DNA of 64,000 nt from Rudanella paleaurantiibacter (lineage in GTDB: Bacteria > Bacteroidota > Bacteroidia > Cytophagales > Spirosomataceae), in NCBI RefSeq assembly GCF_009184635.1, contig NZ_WELI01000006.1, forward strand, positions 1-64,000, in the 5' to 3' direction. This document shows, piece by piece, positions 1 through 9,078 of this stretch; position 1 is the first letter of the stretch; each line of letters starts with the position of its first letter. The notes beneath the pieces were generated by a model. The model did no database searches. It was not told where the DNA came from and saw only the letters and a program-made list of their open reading frames with translations. Both the position numbers and the translations under genes were made by a program.

Positions 1-70
1 AGAGCCGTTAAGCCCCGTGCTGCCGATGGTACTGGAGTCAGATCCGGGAGAGTAGGAAGCTGCCACCTCT
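1..70 (+). rRNA. rrf: 5S rRNA, 3' part
   Basis: The first bases match the 3' half of a bacterial 5S rRNA: GCCGATGGTACTG and GGGAGAGTAGG are its conserved late segments, and the ending GCTGCCACCTC would pair with the 5' end to close helix I. The 5' part lies outside the window. An intrinsic terminator follows within 20 bases, so an rRNA operon ends here. The exact 3' end is an estimate. Confidence 0.88.
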
Positions 71-85
71 AGTTATAGAAGCGAA

Positions 86-120
86 GGGGGTGTTATCTCA
101 GACGAGGTAGCACCCCCTTT
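86..120 (+). terminator. rRNA operon terminator
   Basis: A 14-base arm (86-99) pairs with 104-117 around a four-base loop (AGAC). The stem starts with GGGGGTG/CACCCCC, contains two G-U pairs, and is followed by TTT. It lies directly after the 5S rRNA on the same strand. Confidence 0.85.
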
Positions 121-423
121 CCGCGTTTATGGGCGTGGGTGCGGGGAGGTGTGTATGAGGGCAGGCGGGGTGGTCGGCCCTGGCCAGGCAGGTCATCGCC
201 TGGTGCCCATAGCAGAACAATATTGGGTCAGCTAAAGCGTAGTTACTGCGAATTTCCCTTCTTCTTAACTTCTCCTGGTCCACTGCGCGTGACCAGTCCT
301 TCGGACTACATTTAAGCCACTATCGTTACGAATCCTTTCTGCTTTACAGCCAATAAACCGTTTTATCCCATTAGGTAATTCGCCAGTTATCTAGATAAAG
401 TTATAAAATCTGGTTAAAAAGTA
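121..423. other. intergenic region without recognised gene
   Basis: No convincing gene is seen between the rRNA terminator and the hairpin before the TetR gene. Two small stems occur: CTGGTC/GACCAG (275-280 and 291-296) and AGTCC/GGACT around a TTC loop (295-307). The promoter for the efflux operon should lie in the right half, but no clear TAnnTTTG element was found. Confidence 0.5.
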
Positions 424-465
424 CCCCGGAAACTCTGAACTTATTGTGAGTTTCCGGGGTTTTTT
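424..465 (+). terminator. strong hairpin-T6 in the leader of the TetR gene
   Basis: CCCCGGAAACTC (424-435) pairs perfectly with GAGTTTCCGGGG (448-459) and is followed by six T. The minus strand also ends the stem with a T-run, so it could work both ways. It stops only 18 bases before the ATG at 484. It is either an end signal for incoming rRNA transcription or an attenuator for the efflux operon; the sequence alone cannot decide. Confidence 0.8.
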
Positions 466-483
466 GGTTGAAAGTCAGCTAAG

Positions 484-1113
484 ATGAAAGAGAAGATTAT
501 TGAGGAGGCTGAACGCCTTTTTTGGAAGTACGGCGTACGCACTATAACGATGGATGATATAGCTCGTCGTTTAGCAATTTCAAAAAAGACGATCTATCAA
601 CATTTCATCGACAAAGAGGATATCGTTTTTCATGTGGTTAAGTACCATATTGAAAATGAGGTGGATGAAGTCTGTCAGCTTAATGCAGTTGCTGGAAACC
701 CTATTGAAGAATTGATGTTGGTGTCGGATATGATGCGTCGGCATGCCGATGAGATTAATCCGAGCGTGATGTTGGACATTCAGCGCTATTACCCAAAAGC
801 ATGGGGGGTTTTTCTGGAATACAAGGAGAATCAGATCATTAAAGACATCATTTCGAACTTACAGCGGGGGGTTAACGAAGGGTTGTATCGGACCGATCTT
901 GATCTGGAGACTATGGCTCGTTTACGTGTCGAACTTCTCCAGATTGGTTTCGATGAGCAAATCTTTCCGCATCACAAAGACATGTATGTGGTGCAGGACC
1001 AATTGCATCATCACTTTGTGCGGGGGATCCTGACATTGAAAGGCTTTGAAATATACAATAACCTGAAACAGACAAGTGAACGAGTACAACCTATAATTTA
1101 TGAAAGCAAGTAG
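484..1113 (+). CDS. TetR/AcrR family transcriptional regulator
   Basis: This 209-residue protein has the TetR layout: an N-terminal helix-turn-helix at residues 20-42 (TMDDIARRLAISKKTIYQHF, the most conserved part of the family), then an all-helical ligand-binding region without recognisable specificity. It is the first gene of a run tetR-tolC-adaptor-RND, all on the plus strand, and its stop overlaps the TolC start by 14 bases, so they are probably co-transcribed. By analogy with AcrR-type proteins it likely represses this efflux operon; the inducer is unknown. A terminator-like hairpin sits 18 bases upstream of the ATG. Its base composition is somewhat more A+T-rich than the pump genes. Confidence 0.93.
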   Translation: MKEKIIEEAERLFWKYGVRTITMDDIARRLAISKKTIYQHFIDKEDIVFHVVKYHIENEVDEVCQLNAVAGNPIEELMLVSDMMRRHADEINPSVMLDIQRYYPKAWGVFLEYKENQIIKDIISNLQRGVNEGLYRTDLDLETMARLRVELLQIGFDEQIFPHHKDMYVVQDQLHHHFVRGILTLKGFEIYNNLKQTSERVQPIIYESK

Positions 1114-2776
1114 TACTATTTTTTCGGCTGTTCTGTGGTTGCTGGCAGGATGGTGGGGAGCGGTGGCAACTGCACAAACGCCAACGGGCTCGGCACCTAC
1201 ACAGCCCAGTGTAGGGCAGCAACCAACCGGAGCCGCGGCAAGCGGTCAGCAGCCGGGGGCACAACAACCGGCTGGGACAGGGGCAGTGATTGCTCAGCCT
1301 GGTGTCACACCGGGTACGGGCGTAGCGGTGCCTTCGCAACCCGGCGTATCGAATGCAGGAGGTGCCCCTTCGCTCAATGAGGCAAATGGGGCGGTTAATC
1401 TGCAGCCTACGGTGATTTCTACGTTTAATTCGGGCTTGGGCGCTGCTCCAACTGGGTTAACAGCTTCAGGGAAGCCTGGAACAGGTCGGCCGTTTACACT
1501 TCAAGAAGCGATCGACTTTGCAGTACGCCAGAACATCAACGTACGTAACAGTCAACTGGATGCGGTAAGCGCTGAGGCTCGGATCAAAGAAATTAAGTCA
1601 TCGGCCTTGCCACAGGTGGCTGCGAGTGCTTCGTTGACAGATAACCTGATTATTCAACGGGCGTTTTTACCGGCAAATTTCTTTGACCCAAACGCTCCGG
1701 CTGATGCACCGGCTGTTCCGGTGCAGTTTGGGGTGAAATATTCGGGCAATGCCGCCCTGAGTTTGAATCAGGTGCTCTACAGCGCAACGCTGAACGTGGG
1801 TTTGCGGGCCGCTGCTACGTACCGGGAGCTGGCGCAGCGAAATCTGCAGGCATCGAAGGTGGTGGTAGCTGAGCAAGTGGCAAAAGCATACTACAGTGTG
1901 CTGGTGGCGCAAGAGCGAGCCAAGCTTCTCGATTATAACATTGGTCGGCTCGATACGCTGCTGAGTGAGACCCGTGCGCTGAACCAGCAAGGGTTTGTGG
2001 AGAAGCTCGATGTGAGCCGGTTGGAGGTGCAGTCTAATAACCTGAAGGCAGAGCGTCAGAACGTGGAAAACCTGATTGAGCTGAGTTACACCTTACTGAA
2101 GTTTCAGATGGGCCTGACGGTGAATGACGAGATCACGCTCTCGGAGCAGTTGCAGGACCGGGATGTGGCGGAGTTGCGGCAGTTAATAGCCCCAGACCCC
2201 ACATTTCAGTACCGGAGCCGGATTGAGTATTCAACACTGGAGACGCAGGTGAAGTTGGCCCAACAGGATATTGAGGTTACACAAAAGGGCTATTACCCTA
2301 CTGTGGCTGCATTTATCAACTACGGCTACAACAGTGGCCGCAATATGATCGCGCAAGTGGTGAACTCACCCTGGCTTAACTTCTCTACACTGGGCTTAAG
2401 TCTTCAGGTGCCTGTTTTCGACGGATTCCAGAAACGGTATCAAATAGCCCAGAAGCGCGTCACGTTGCAAAAGATTCAGAATAGCAGCGAGTTACTACGC
2501 AATTCGATTGACCTACAGATCCGGCAATCGAGTATTACGCTCAATAATGGTTTGCAGAGTCTACAGACGCAACAGCGTAACCGGGAACTGGCGCAGGAAA
2601 TTGTTCGGGTAACGCGGATCAAGTACAAAGAGGGCGTTGGGTCGAGTATTGAGGTGTTGAATGCCGAAGCAGCCCTCCGCGAAGCACAAACCAACTATTT
2701 CGGTGCGTTGTACGATTTCTTCATTGCGAAGATTGACCAGGACAAAGCGTTGGGACGGTTGTACACGGGGCAATAA
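1100..2776 (+). CDS. TolC-family outer-membrane efflux protein
   Basis: A 558-residue protein with a signal peptide ending near ATAQT (residue 25). It is followed by about 100 residues of low-complexity sequence rich in Pro, Gln, Gly, Ala and Thr, then the TolC/OEP domain: two coiled-coil repeats from about residue 130 (FTLQEAIDFAVRQNINVRNS is a typical OEP start) to the C-terminus. It should form the outer-membrane channel of the tripartite pump encoded by the next two genes. The start overlaps the TetR gene by 14 bases, which suggests translational coupling. The low-complexity N-terminal spacer is not part of the usual OEP fold. Confidence 0.95.
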   Translation: MKASSTIFSAVLWLLAGWWGAVATAQTPTGSAPTQPSVGQQPTGAAASGQQPGAQQPAGTGAVIAQPGVTPGTGVAVPSQPGVSNAGGAPSLNEANGAVNLQPTVISTFNSGLGAAPTGLTASGKPGTGRPFTLQEAIDFAVRQNINVRNSQLDAVSAEARIKEIKSSALPQVAASASLTDNLIIQRAFLPANFFDPNAPADAPAVPVQFGVKYSGNAALSLNQVLYSATLNVGLRAAATYRELAQRNLQASKVVVAEQVAKAYYSVLVAQERAKLLDYNIGRLDTLLSETRALNQQGFVEKLDVSRLEVQSNNLKAERQNVENLIELSYTLLKFQMGLTVNDEITLSEQLQDRDVAELRQLIAPDPTFQYRSRIEYSTLETQVKLAQQDIEVTQKGYYPTVAAFINYGYNSGRNMIAQVVNSPWLNFSTLGLSLQVPVFDGFQKRYQIAQKRVTLQKIQNSSELLRNSIDLQIRQSSITLNNGLQSLQTQQRNRELAQEIVRVTRIKYKEGVGSSIEVLNAEAALREAQTNYFGALYDFFIAKIDQDKALGRLYTGQ

Positions 2777-2835
2777 ACGAGGTGAAAACAGAAGTTGGCA
2801 AGCCAATGGCTGCCCCAAACCATACACTGAAAAGC

Positions 2836-3963
2836 ATGAAACCATACTACATTATGAGTGCGCTGGTGTTTACACTGGCGGCCTGTGGGGAGAAAAAAGA
2901 CGACCTGCAAACCAAACGTGAGGAGCTGGCCAAGCTCAAATCGGAACAGGCAGACCTGAACACCCGGATTCGCGGGTTGGAGTCGGAATTGACTAAGCTG
3001 GACCCGAAAAAGAAGGAGGCTGTCCGGGTAAAAGAAGTGGTGGTGGAGCCAATTGCTGCTACAACTTTCCGGCGCTATGTTGAATTACAAGGCACGATTG
3101 ATGCGAAAAACAACGTGCAGGTGTCGCCAAAATCGGGTGGAACCGTATTGGCTGTCAACGTTGTGGAGGGCTCGGCCGTGCGGGCGGGTCAAACGCTGGC
3201 CCGGCTCGACGATCAGGTACTGCGGACGTCGGTAGAGGAAGTGCGGACGCAGCTTTCGCTGGCTAATACAGTTTTTGAGAAGCAGGCAAACCTCTGGAAG
3301 CAGCAGATTGGGACCGAAATCCAGTACCTGCAAGCAAAGAATAACAAAGAGGCTCTGGAGCGCCGGTTGGCCACGTTACAATCGCAGCTGAGCCAGTCGA
3401 ACGTGACGGCACCCATCTCAGGGGTGGTCGACAAAGTGTTTGCCAAAGTAGGCACTATGGGAGCGCCCGGTATGCCGATGTTTCAGATCGTGAATCTGTC
3501 ACAGCTGAAAGTAGTGGCGAAGGTAGCCGATACGTATGCGGGTAGCGTGCGCAAGGGCGATGAGGTGATTGTTCGGTTCCCGGATGTGAATAAAGAGCTG
3601 CGGACGCGCATCAACTTCGTGTCGACAACGGTTGACCCGTTGAGCCGGACCTTCACCATTGAGGCTCCGCTGCCGTCGGATAACGCCCTCAAGCCGAACA
3701 TGCTGGCACAGGTTAAAATCAACGATGTGAACAAGAGCAACGCCGTTGTGATCAACCAAAACCTGATTCAGAATACAGAAACCGGTCAATTGGTGTATGT
3801 GGCGGTGAATGAAGGCGGGAAAAAAGTGGCTAAGTCGCGCAAGATTACAACGGGACAGAGTTACGGTGGACAGATTGAGATTGTAGCGGGCCTGCAGCCG
3901 GGGGATCAGTTGGTGACCAAGGGCTATCAGGAATTGACGGACGGAACACCGATTAATTTTTAG
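2836..3963 (+). CDS. RND efflux periplasmic adaptor (membrane fusion lipoprotein)
   Basis: From this ATG the protein is 375 residues and begins with a lipoprotein signal: MKPYYIMSALVFTLAAC has a LAAC lipobox, so the mature protein is anchored by an acylated Cys17. An in-frame ATG at 2782 would add 18 residues before the signal and is less likely. A short coiled coil (KREELAKLKSEQADLNTRI) follows. Then come the barrel-sandwich/lipoyl halves (GGTVLAVNVVEGSAVRAGQ and TAPISGVVDKV) around a helical hairpin, and the beta-barrel and membrane-proximal domains. It bridges the TolC-like channel and the RND permease. It follows tolC by 59 bases and precedes the permease by 118 bases that contain a heptad hairpin. 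Confidence 0.94.
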   Translation: MKPYYIMSALVFTLAACGEKKDDLQTKREELAKLKSEQADLNTRIRGLESELTKLDPKKKEAVRVKEVVVEPIAATTFRRYVELQGTIDAKNNVQVSPKSGGTVLAVNVVEGSAVRAGQTLARLDDQVLRTSVEEVRTQLSLANTVFEKQANLWKQQIGTEIQYLQAKNNKEALERRLATLQSQLSQSNVTAPISGVVDKVFAKVGTMGAPGMPMFQIVNLSQLKVVAKVADTYAGSVRKGDEVIVRFPDVNKELRTRINFVSTTVDPLSRTFTIEAPLPSDNALKPNMLAQVKINDVNKSNAVVINQNLIQNTETGQLVYVAVNEGGKKVAKSRKITTGQSYGGQIEIVAGLQPGDQLVTKGYQELTDGTPINF

Positions 3964-3966
3964 AAA

Positions 3967-4071
3967 GTTTACAGTTTTCTGTTTACGGTTATCAGTTGGG
4001 TGAATACCGAGCTGTTGATACGATTTTATCGTGTGTCAGAAACAGGAAACCGTATGCTGGAAACTGTAAAC
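3967..4071. repeat. heptad-phased inverted repeat (adaptor/permease gap)
   Basis: The arms start GTTTACA GTTTTCT (3967 on) and, read from the other end, GTTTACA GTTTCCA. Both continue in 7-base steps that begin mostly with GTT, for about five units each. The outer 11 bases are perfectly complementary. The element begins three bases after the adaptor stop codon and ends 10 bases before the permease ATG, inside an operon, so it is more likely an mRNA structure than a terminator; no T-run follows. Confidence 0.75.
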
Positions 4072-4081
4072 ACCTCCAGAT

Positions 4082-7000
4082 ATGAAAGCAGAACACATAA
4101 AAACCCTTGGTTTTACGAACTGGTGCGTAGAGAACCGAACGGCTATCTACATCTTCACCTTCATTGTTACACTGGGTGGTCTGCTGGTGTATAACAACTT
4201 GCCGAAGGAGCAATTTCCCGACATTAAAGTGCCGACGATCATTGTGACGACGGCTTACTTCGGGACGGCTCCGGCTGACATTGAGAACACCATCAATAAG
4301 CCCATTGAGAAACAGATCAAGTCGATTTCGGGTGTGAAACGCCTGAAATCGAATGCCTTGCAGGATTTTTCGCTCATTACGGTTGAATTTAACCCCGATG
4401 TGCAAACGGCGGAAGCTTTGCAACGGGTGCGCGATGCCATCGACAAAGCCCGGCGCGATTTGCCGCAGAAGCTCGACGACGGCCCTACGGCACAGGACGT
4501 GAACTTCTCGGAGTTTCCGATCATGAACATTAACCTGGCCGGTAACTTTTCGCTCAATCAGCTGAAAACGTACGCCGAGGACATGCAGGATGTGATCGAG
4601 GCAATGCCCGAAATCAGCCGGGTTGATATTGTCGGGGCTTTGAAACGCGAAATTCAGATCAATGTCGATCTGCCCCGAATGCAGTCGGCGGGCCTGGCCT
4701 TTTTTGATATTCAACAGGCCGTACAGGGCGAAAACGTGAATGTATCGGGTGGTGAACTCAACGTAGAGGGCGTTCGGCGGACGTTGCGCGTAAAAGGTGA
4801 ATTTACCGATGTGCAAGCCCTGCAAAACCTGCAAATTCGCACGGCGACGGGCGCAACGGTTCGGCTGGGCGATGTGGCCGACGTGCGTGATTCGTTCGAA
4901 GAGCAACAGGATTTTGCCCGGTTGAGCGGTAAATCGGTGGTGACGCTGAACGTAATCAAGCGGGCAGGCGCCAACCTCATTGCGGCCTCTGACCGAATCG
5001 AGCAAACTATTGAGGAGTACAAAACGGAGCGGTTCCCACAGGGGCTGGATATTACCGTTACGGCCGATCAGTCGGAGCGGACCCGGGCCGAGCTACATGA
5101 CCTGGTTAATACGGTTGTGCTTGGGTTTATCTTCGTCGTAATGGTATTGATGTTCTTCATGGGCATCCGCGACGCCATCTTCGTAGGTTTATCGGTACCG
5201 CTGTCGGCGCTGGTGGCTTTCGTATTGATGCCGATCATCGGGCCAGCCATTGGCACCGCGTTTACGCTGAACACCATTGTACTCTTTGCGTTTCTGCTGG
5301 GTTTGGGTCTGGTGGTCGACGATGCCATTGTGGTTATTGAGAACACCCACCGTCTGTTCAACCAGCACCGCGACTGGGATATTAAGCAGTCGGTAAAAGC
5401 CGCTGCGGGCGAGGTGTTTGTGCCGGTACTTTCGGGTACGCTCACGACGATTGCGCCCTTTTTCCCGCTGTTGTTCTGGCCGGGTATTGTGGGTGAGTTT
5501 ATGAAATTTTTGCCCCTCACGCTCATTCTGACCCTGTTTGCCTCATTGTTTGTGGCTTATGTGATGAACCCCGTGTTTGCGGTATCGTTCATGAAACGGC
5601 ACGACGAGCAGCATGGCGAAGATGCCGACACCAGCTTCGATACCATCAAGCGGCCGCTCATCATCATGACGGTTCTGGCCGGTATTGGCTACGTTATTGA
5701 CCGGGGTATCGGTAATATGTTTGTGGCCTTTATCATCCTGTACGTATTCAATCACTATGTCCTGACGCCCCGAATCATTGTACCGTTTCAGGACAAATGG
5801 CTGCCCCGTTTGATGCGTGGCTACCGGAAACTGATTTCGTGGGTACTGGTGGGCTGGCGGCCGGTGGGTGCTATCCTGAGCATGTTTGTGCTCCTGATAG
5901 GTACGTTCGTTCTGCTGGGGATTGTACAGCCGAAGGTGATTTTCTTCCCGAGCGGTGAGCCCGACTATGTGTACGTGTATAACGTAATGCCCGTAGGTAC
6001 CGATGCCCGCATCACCGACTCGGTGACTCGGGTTATTGAGCAGCGGGTGTTTAAGGTGCTGAAAGACGAGAAGGCCGAAGATATGGTCAACTCCGTGATT
6101 GCCAACGTGGGTAAAAACGCAGGTGACCCCTTCAACCCCGACCGAAATGCCACGCCCCAAAAGTCGAAAGTGACGGTCGCATTCGTGAAAAACGAAGACC
6201 GGGGTGGCCGCTCGTCAGAGGCTATTCTGAACAAGATTCGGGTGGCTGTACAGGGGATTCCGGGTACCGAAATTTCGGTTGAACGGGAAGCCAACGGACC
6301 ACCAACGGGTAAGGCGATTTCAATTGAAATTGCGGGCGATGACTTTGGTCAACTGTCGGCTCTCGAAAAGCAGGTACGCACCGAAATTAGCCGGGCGGGC
6401 ATCGAAGGCATCGATCAATTGAAGTCGGACCTGATTACCAACAAGCCCGAGATCATTATCAATATTGATAAAGAGAAGGCGCAGCGCGAGGGCATTTCGG
6501 CGCAGCAGGTAGCGTTTGCCATCCGAACGGCCCTGTTTGGTACCGAAATCTCGAAGTTCCGCGACGCCAAAGACGAGTACCCGATCATGGTTCGTCTGAA
6601 AGAAGACGACCGGAGTCAGATTGAGCGGCTGTTGAGCCTCAACGTGGTGTACCGCGACATGAACCTGGGCGGGCAGCTGCGGCAGGTGCCTTTGTCGGCG
6701 GTGGCCAATATCAATTACTCGACTACGTTTAACCAGATCAACCGTAAGAATCAGGAGCGTCTGGTAACGCTTAGCTCCGATGTAGTGCCGGGGGCCAACG
6801 CCAATCAGATCAACCAGCAGATTCAGCAGGTGATTAACCAGATGGAAATTCCGAACGGTTACTCCGTGAAGCTGGGCGGTGAGCAGGAAGATCAGCAGGA
6901 ATCCGCCAACTTCCTCGTTATGGCGTTTGGGGTGGCTATTCTGCTTATTTACCTGATTCTGGCCACGCAGTTCAACTCGGTGGTGAAGCCGCTTATTATC

Positions 7001-7519
7001 TTCTTCACCATTCTGCTGTCGCTGATTGGGGTATTGCTTGGTTTTATGGCTACGGGCAAAACGTTCTCGGTGATTATGTCAGGCGTTGGTATCATTGCCC
7101 TGGCGGGTATTGTGGTGAAAAACGGTATCCTGCTTATTGAGTTTATCGATGAACTTCGGGGCCGGGGTATGCCACTGCGCGAAGCAATCATCGAAGGTGG
7201 GGCTACCCGACTCACGCCCGTATTGCTGACGGCCTCGGCCGCGGTACTGGGTCTGATTCCGCTGGCGCTCGGCCTTACGGTTGACTTTGTGACTCTCTTC
7301 CGCGACTTCAACCCCAATATCCTGATTGGTGGCGACAGTGCGGTGTTCTGGAATATTCTGGCCTGGACCATCATCTACGGTCTGACATTCTCGACTGTTC
7401 TGACGCTCGTAATTGTGCCCTGTATGTACTGGGTAAACGAGCGAATCCGGATGAAGTGGTTCGGGAAGAAGGACCCCGCGCTGGAGATGCAGAAAGAGGC
7501 ATCGGTCGAAATGGCCTAA
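4082..7519 (+). CDS. RND family multidrug efflux permease
   Basis: A 1145-residue AcrB/MexF-type inner-membrane pump. Seen: N-terminal TM1 (YIFTFIVTLGGLLVYNNL), a large periplasmic porter loop, and the TM4 proton-relay pair Asp413-Asp414 in GLVVDDAIVVIEN. A second periplasmic loop and the C-terminal TM bundle (GIIALAGIVVKNGILLIEF) follow. The proton-driven pump should work with the adaptor and TolC protein just upstream. It is about 100 residues longer than AcrB: an extra hydrophobic stretch (around residues 520-565, LIIMTVLAGIGYVIDRGIG and following) lies between the usual TM6 and TM7. Substrate class cannot be read from sequence. A terminator follows. Confidence 0.96.
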   Translation: MKAEHIKTLGFTNWCVENRTAIYIFTFIVTLGGLLVYNNLPKEQFPDIKVPTIIVTTAYFGTAPADIENTINKPIEKQIKSISGVKRLKSNALQDFSLITVEFNPDVQTAEALQRVRDAIDKARRDLPQKLDDGPTAQDVNFSEFPIMNINLAGNFSLNQLKTYAEDMQDVIEAMPEISRVDIVGALKREIQINVDLPRMQSAGLAFFDIQQAVQGENVNVSGGELNVEGVRRTLRVKGEFTDVQALQNLQIRTATGATVRLGDVADVRDSFEEQQDFARLSGKSVVTLNVIKRAGANLIAASDRIEQTIEEYKTERFPQGLDITVTADQSERTRAELHDLVNTVVLGFIFVVMVLMFFMGIRDAIFVGLSVPLSALVAFVLMPIIGPAIGTAFTLNTIVLFAFLLGLGLVVDDAIVVIENTHRLFNQHRDWDIKQSVKAAAGEVFVPVLSGTLTTIAPFFPLLFWPGIVGEFMKFLPLTLILTLFASLFVAYVMNPVFAVSFMKRHDEQHGEDADTSFDTIKRPLIIMTVLAGIGYVIDRGIGNMFVAFIILYVFNHYVLTPRIIVPFQDKWLPRLMRGYRKLISWVLVGWRPVGAILSMFVLLIGTFVLLGIVQPKVIFFPSGEPDYVYVYNVMPVGTDARITDSVTRVIEQRVFKVLKDEKAEDMVNSVIANVGKNAGDPFNPDRNATPQKSKVTVAFVKNEDRGGRSSEAILNKIRVAVQGIPGTEISVEREANGPPTGKAISIEIAGDDFGQLSALEKQVRTEISRAGIEGIDQLKSDLITNKPEIIINIDKEKAQREGISAQQVAFAIRTALFGTEISKFRDAKDEYPIMVRLKEDDRSQIERLLSLNVVYRDMNLGGQLRQVPLSAVANINYSTTFNQINRKNQERLVTLSSDVVPGANANQINQQIQQVINQMEIPNGYSVKLGGEQEDQQESANFLVMAFGVAILLIYLILATQFNSVVKPLIIFFTILLSLIGVLLGFMATGKTFSVIMSGVGIIALAGIVVKNGILLIEFIDELRGRGMPLREAIIEGGATRLTPVLLTASAAVLGLIPLALGLTVDFVTLFRDFNPNILIGGDSAVFWNILAWTIIYGLTFSTVLTLVIVPCMYWVNERIRMKWFGKKDPALEMQKEASVEMA

Positions 7520-7538
7520 ATGCCCTATAGCGGCAAGT

Positions 7539-7580
7539 AAACAATGGAGGTTGGTTTATTCAGCCTCCATTGTTTGGTTT
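7539..7580 (+). terminator. efflux operon terminator
   Basis: AAACAATGGAGG (7539-7550) pairs perfectly with CCTCCATTGTTT (7564-7575) around a 13-base loop, followed by GGTTTT. It lies 20 bases after the permease stop. Confidence 0.75.
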
Positions 7581-7705
7581 TACGGGTGAGGGAACCGGCT
7601 ACCTGAAACCGGGTCTGACAAAAACTTTAAACCGGTTGAACCGGTTAGCGTCCTGTACATGTGTATGTCCTGCGCTACCTGGCCGACTCGCAATAGCTCC
7701 CGAAT

Positions 7706-8986
7706 ATGAATCGTATCCTTTTTTTTCTGGTCATCAGTCTGGTCTTTCTGTTTATAGACTGGTACGTGTATCAGGCCATCCGCACCGTTAGCCGGAGCCT
7801 GTCTGATGAGGCTCAGCGCATCATCGCCCTCGCATACTGGGGCTTTTCGGCCCTGTCGGTGGGGGTGTTTCTGTTTATGCAGCTTTCTCCGCCCGATTAC
7901 TTCGACCGGCATACCCGCACGTTTCTGTACGCGGGTGTCATGATTCCGTATTTCTCCAAAGTCATTGCGGTGCTCTTTATCTTTATCGACGACATCGCGC
8001 GGTTTTTCCGGTGGGTGGTTTCGCTCTTTTACCGGCCCGACGTGCGTGAGGCCGCCGACGATGTTACCCGCCCAACCATGCCCCAAACGGACGTAATCAG
8101 CCGGTCTGACTTTCTCATGAAAACGGCTCTGGTAGCCGGGGCCGTGCCCCTGGTGAGCCTCACGTGGGGTATCCTGTCGGGCGCGCACGACTACCGCATC
8201 CGGCGGGTGAAACTGGCCCTGAAAAACCTGCCTTCGGGGTTTGAGGGGATGCGTATCGCGCAGCTATCCGACATTCATTCAGGCTCGTTCTTCAATAAAA
8301 CGGCCGTGAAAGGGGGCGTCGAGATGCTCCTGAGCGAAAAGCCCGATATGGTGTTCTTTACCGGTGATCTGGTCAACAATACCGCCAATGAAGTAGAAGA
8401 CTACCTGCCCATTTTCAGGCAGGTAAAAGCCCCGTTGGGTGTGTACTCAACCCTGGGTAACCACGACTATGGCGACTACGTAGCCTGGCCTAGCCAACAG
8501 GCAAAACAGCAGAACCTGAACAATCTGAAAGAAGCCCACCGGCTGATGGGCTGGAATCTGCTGCTCGACGAAAACCGTATATTCACGCAGAACGGCGATA
8601 AGATTGCCCTGATTGGTATTGAAAACTGGGGTGCTGGCGACCGTTGGCCCAAATACGGGAATCTGGCCAAAGCCTATGCCGGTACCGAAGAGTATCCCGT
8701 AAAACTGCTCCTGTCGCACGACCCCAGCCACTGGGATGCGCAGGTACGGACTCAGTTTTCGGACATCGATGCCATGTTTGCCGGGCATACGCACGGGATG
8801 CAGTTTGGCGTTGAGATCGGCGATTTTAAGTGGAGTCCCTCGCAGTACGTGTACAAGCAGTGGGCGGGCCTTTACCGGCAGGGTGAGCAGCAGCTGTACG
8901 TAAATCGGGGCTTTGGGTATCTGGGTTATCCGGGGCGGGTGGGTATTCTGCCCGAGATCACGATCATCGAGCTTGTGAAAGCCTAA
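7706..8986 (+). CDS. membrane-anchored calcineurin-like metallophosphoesterase
   Basis: The 426-residue protein has three or four hydrophobic segments in the first 115 residues and another at about 135-155. A calcineurin-type phosphoesterase domain follows. All metal-site motifs are visible: SDIHSG (Asp189, His191), TGDL (near 219), GNHD (near 251), SHDPSHW (near 337) and GHTHG (near 360). The family (YkuE/YaeI-like) hydrolyses phosphoesters, with UDP-2,3-diacylglucosamine and phospholipids known for relatives. The substrate here is not predictable. It stands alone, between the efflux terminator and a dienelactone-hydrolase gene. Confidence 0.92.
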   Translation: MNRILFFLVISLVFLFIDWYVYQAIRTVSRSLSDEAQRIIALAYWGFSALSVGVFLFMQLSPPDYFDRHTRTFLYAGVMIPYFSKVIAVLFIFIDDIARFFRWVVSLFYRPDVREAADDVTRPTMPQTDVISRSDFLMKTALVAGAVPLVSLTWGILSGAHDYRIRRVKLALKNLPSGFEGMRIAQLSDIHSGSFFNKTAVKGGVEMLLSEKPDMVFFTGDLVNNTANEVEDYLPIFRQVKAPLGVYSTLGNHDYGDYVAWPSQQAKQQNLNNLKEAHRLMGWNLLLDENRIFTQNGDKIALIGIENWGAGDRWPKYGNLAKAYAGTEEYPVKLLLSHDPSHWDAQVRTQFSDIDAMFAGHTHGMQFGVEIGDFKWSPSQYVYKQWAGLYRQGEQQLYVNRGFGYLGYPGRVGILPEITIIELVKA

Positions 8987-9078
8987 AACCCCTTTGTAGC
9001 CGGTTTGGTTTGGGATTTTGGGGGCTAACCTAACCGTTGGTGCGTATTTCGAGTTTATGTTGGAAACTATCGTTCTCT

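Noticed and set aside
98-283. A 61-codon minus-strand frame after the 5S rRNA
   Set aside because: It overlaps the rRNA terminator and has no signal or domain features.
3992-5005. A 337-codon minus-strand frame over the RND gene start
   Set aside because: It is the complement of the conserved permease sequence and shows no protein features.
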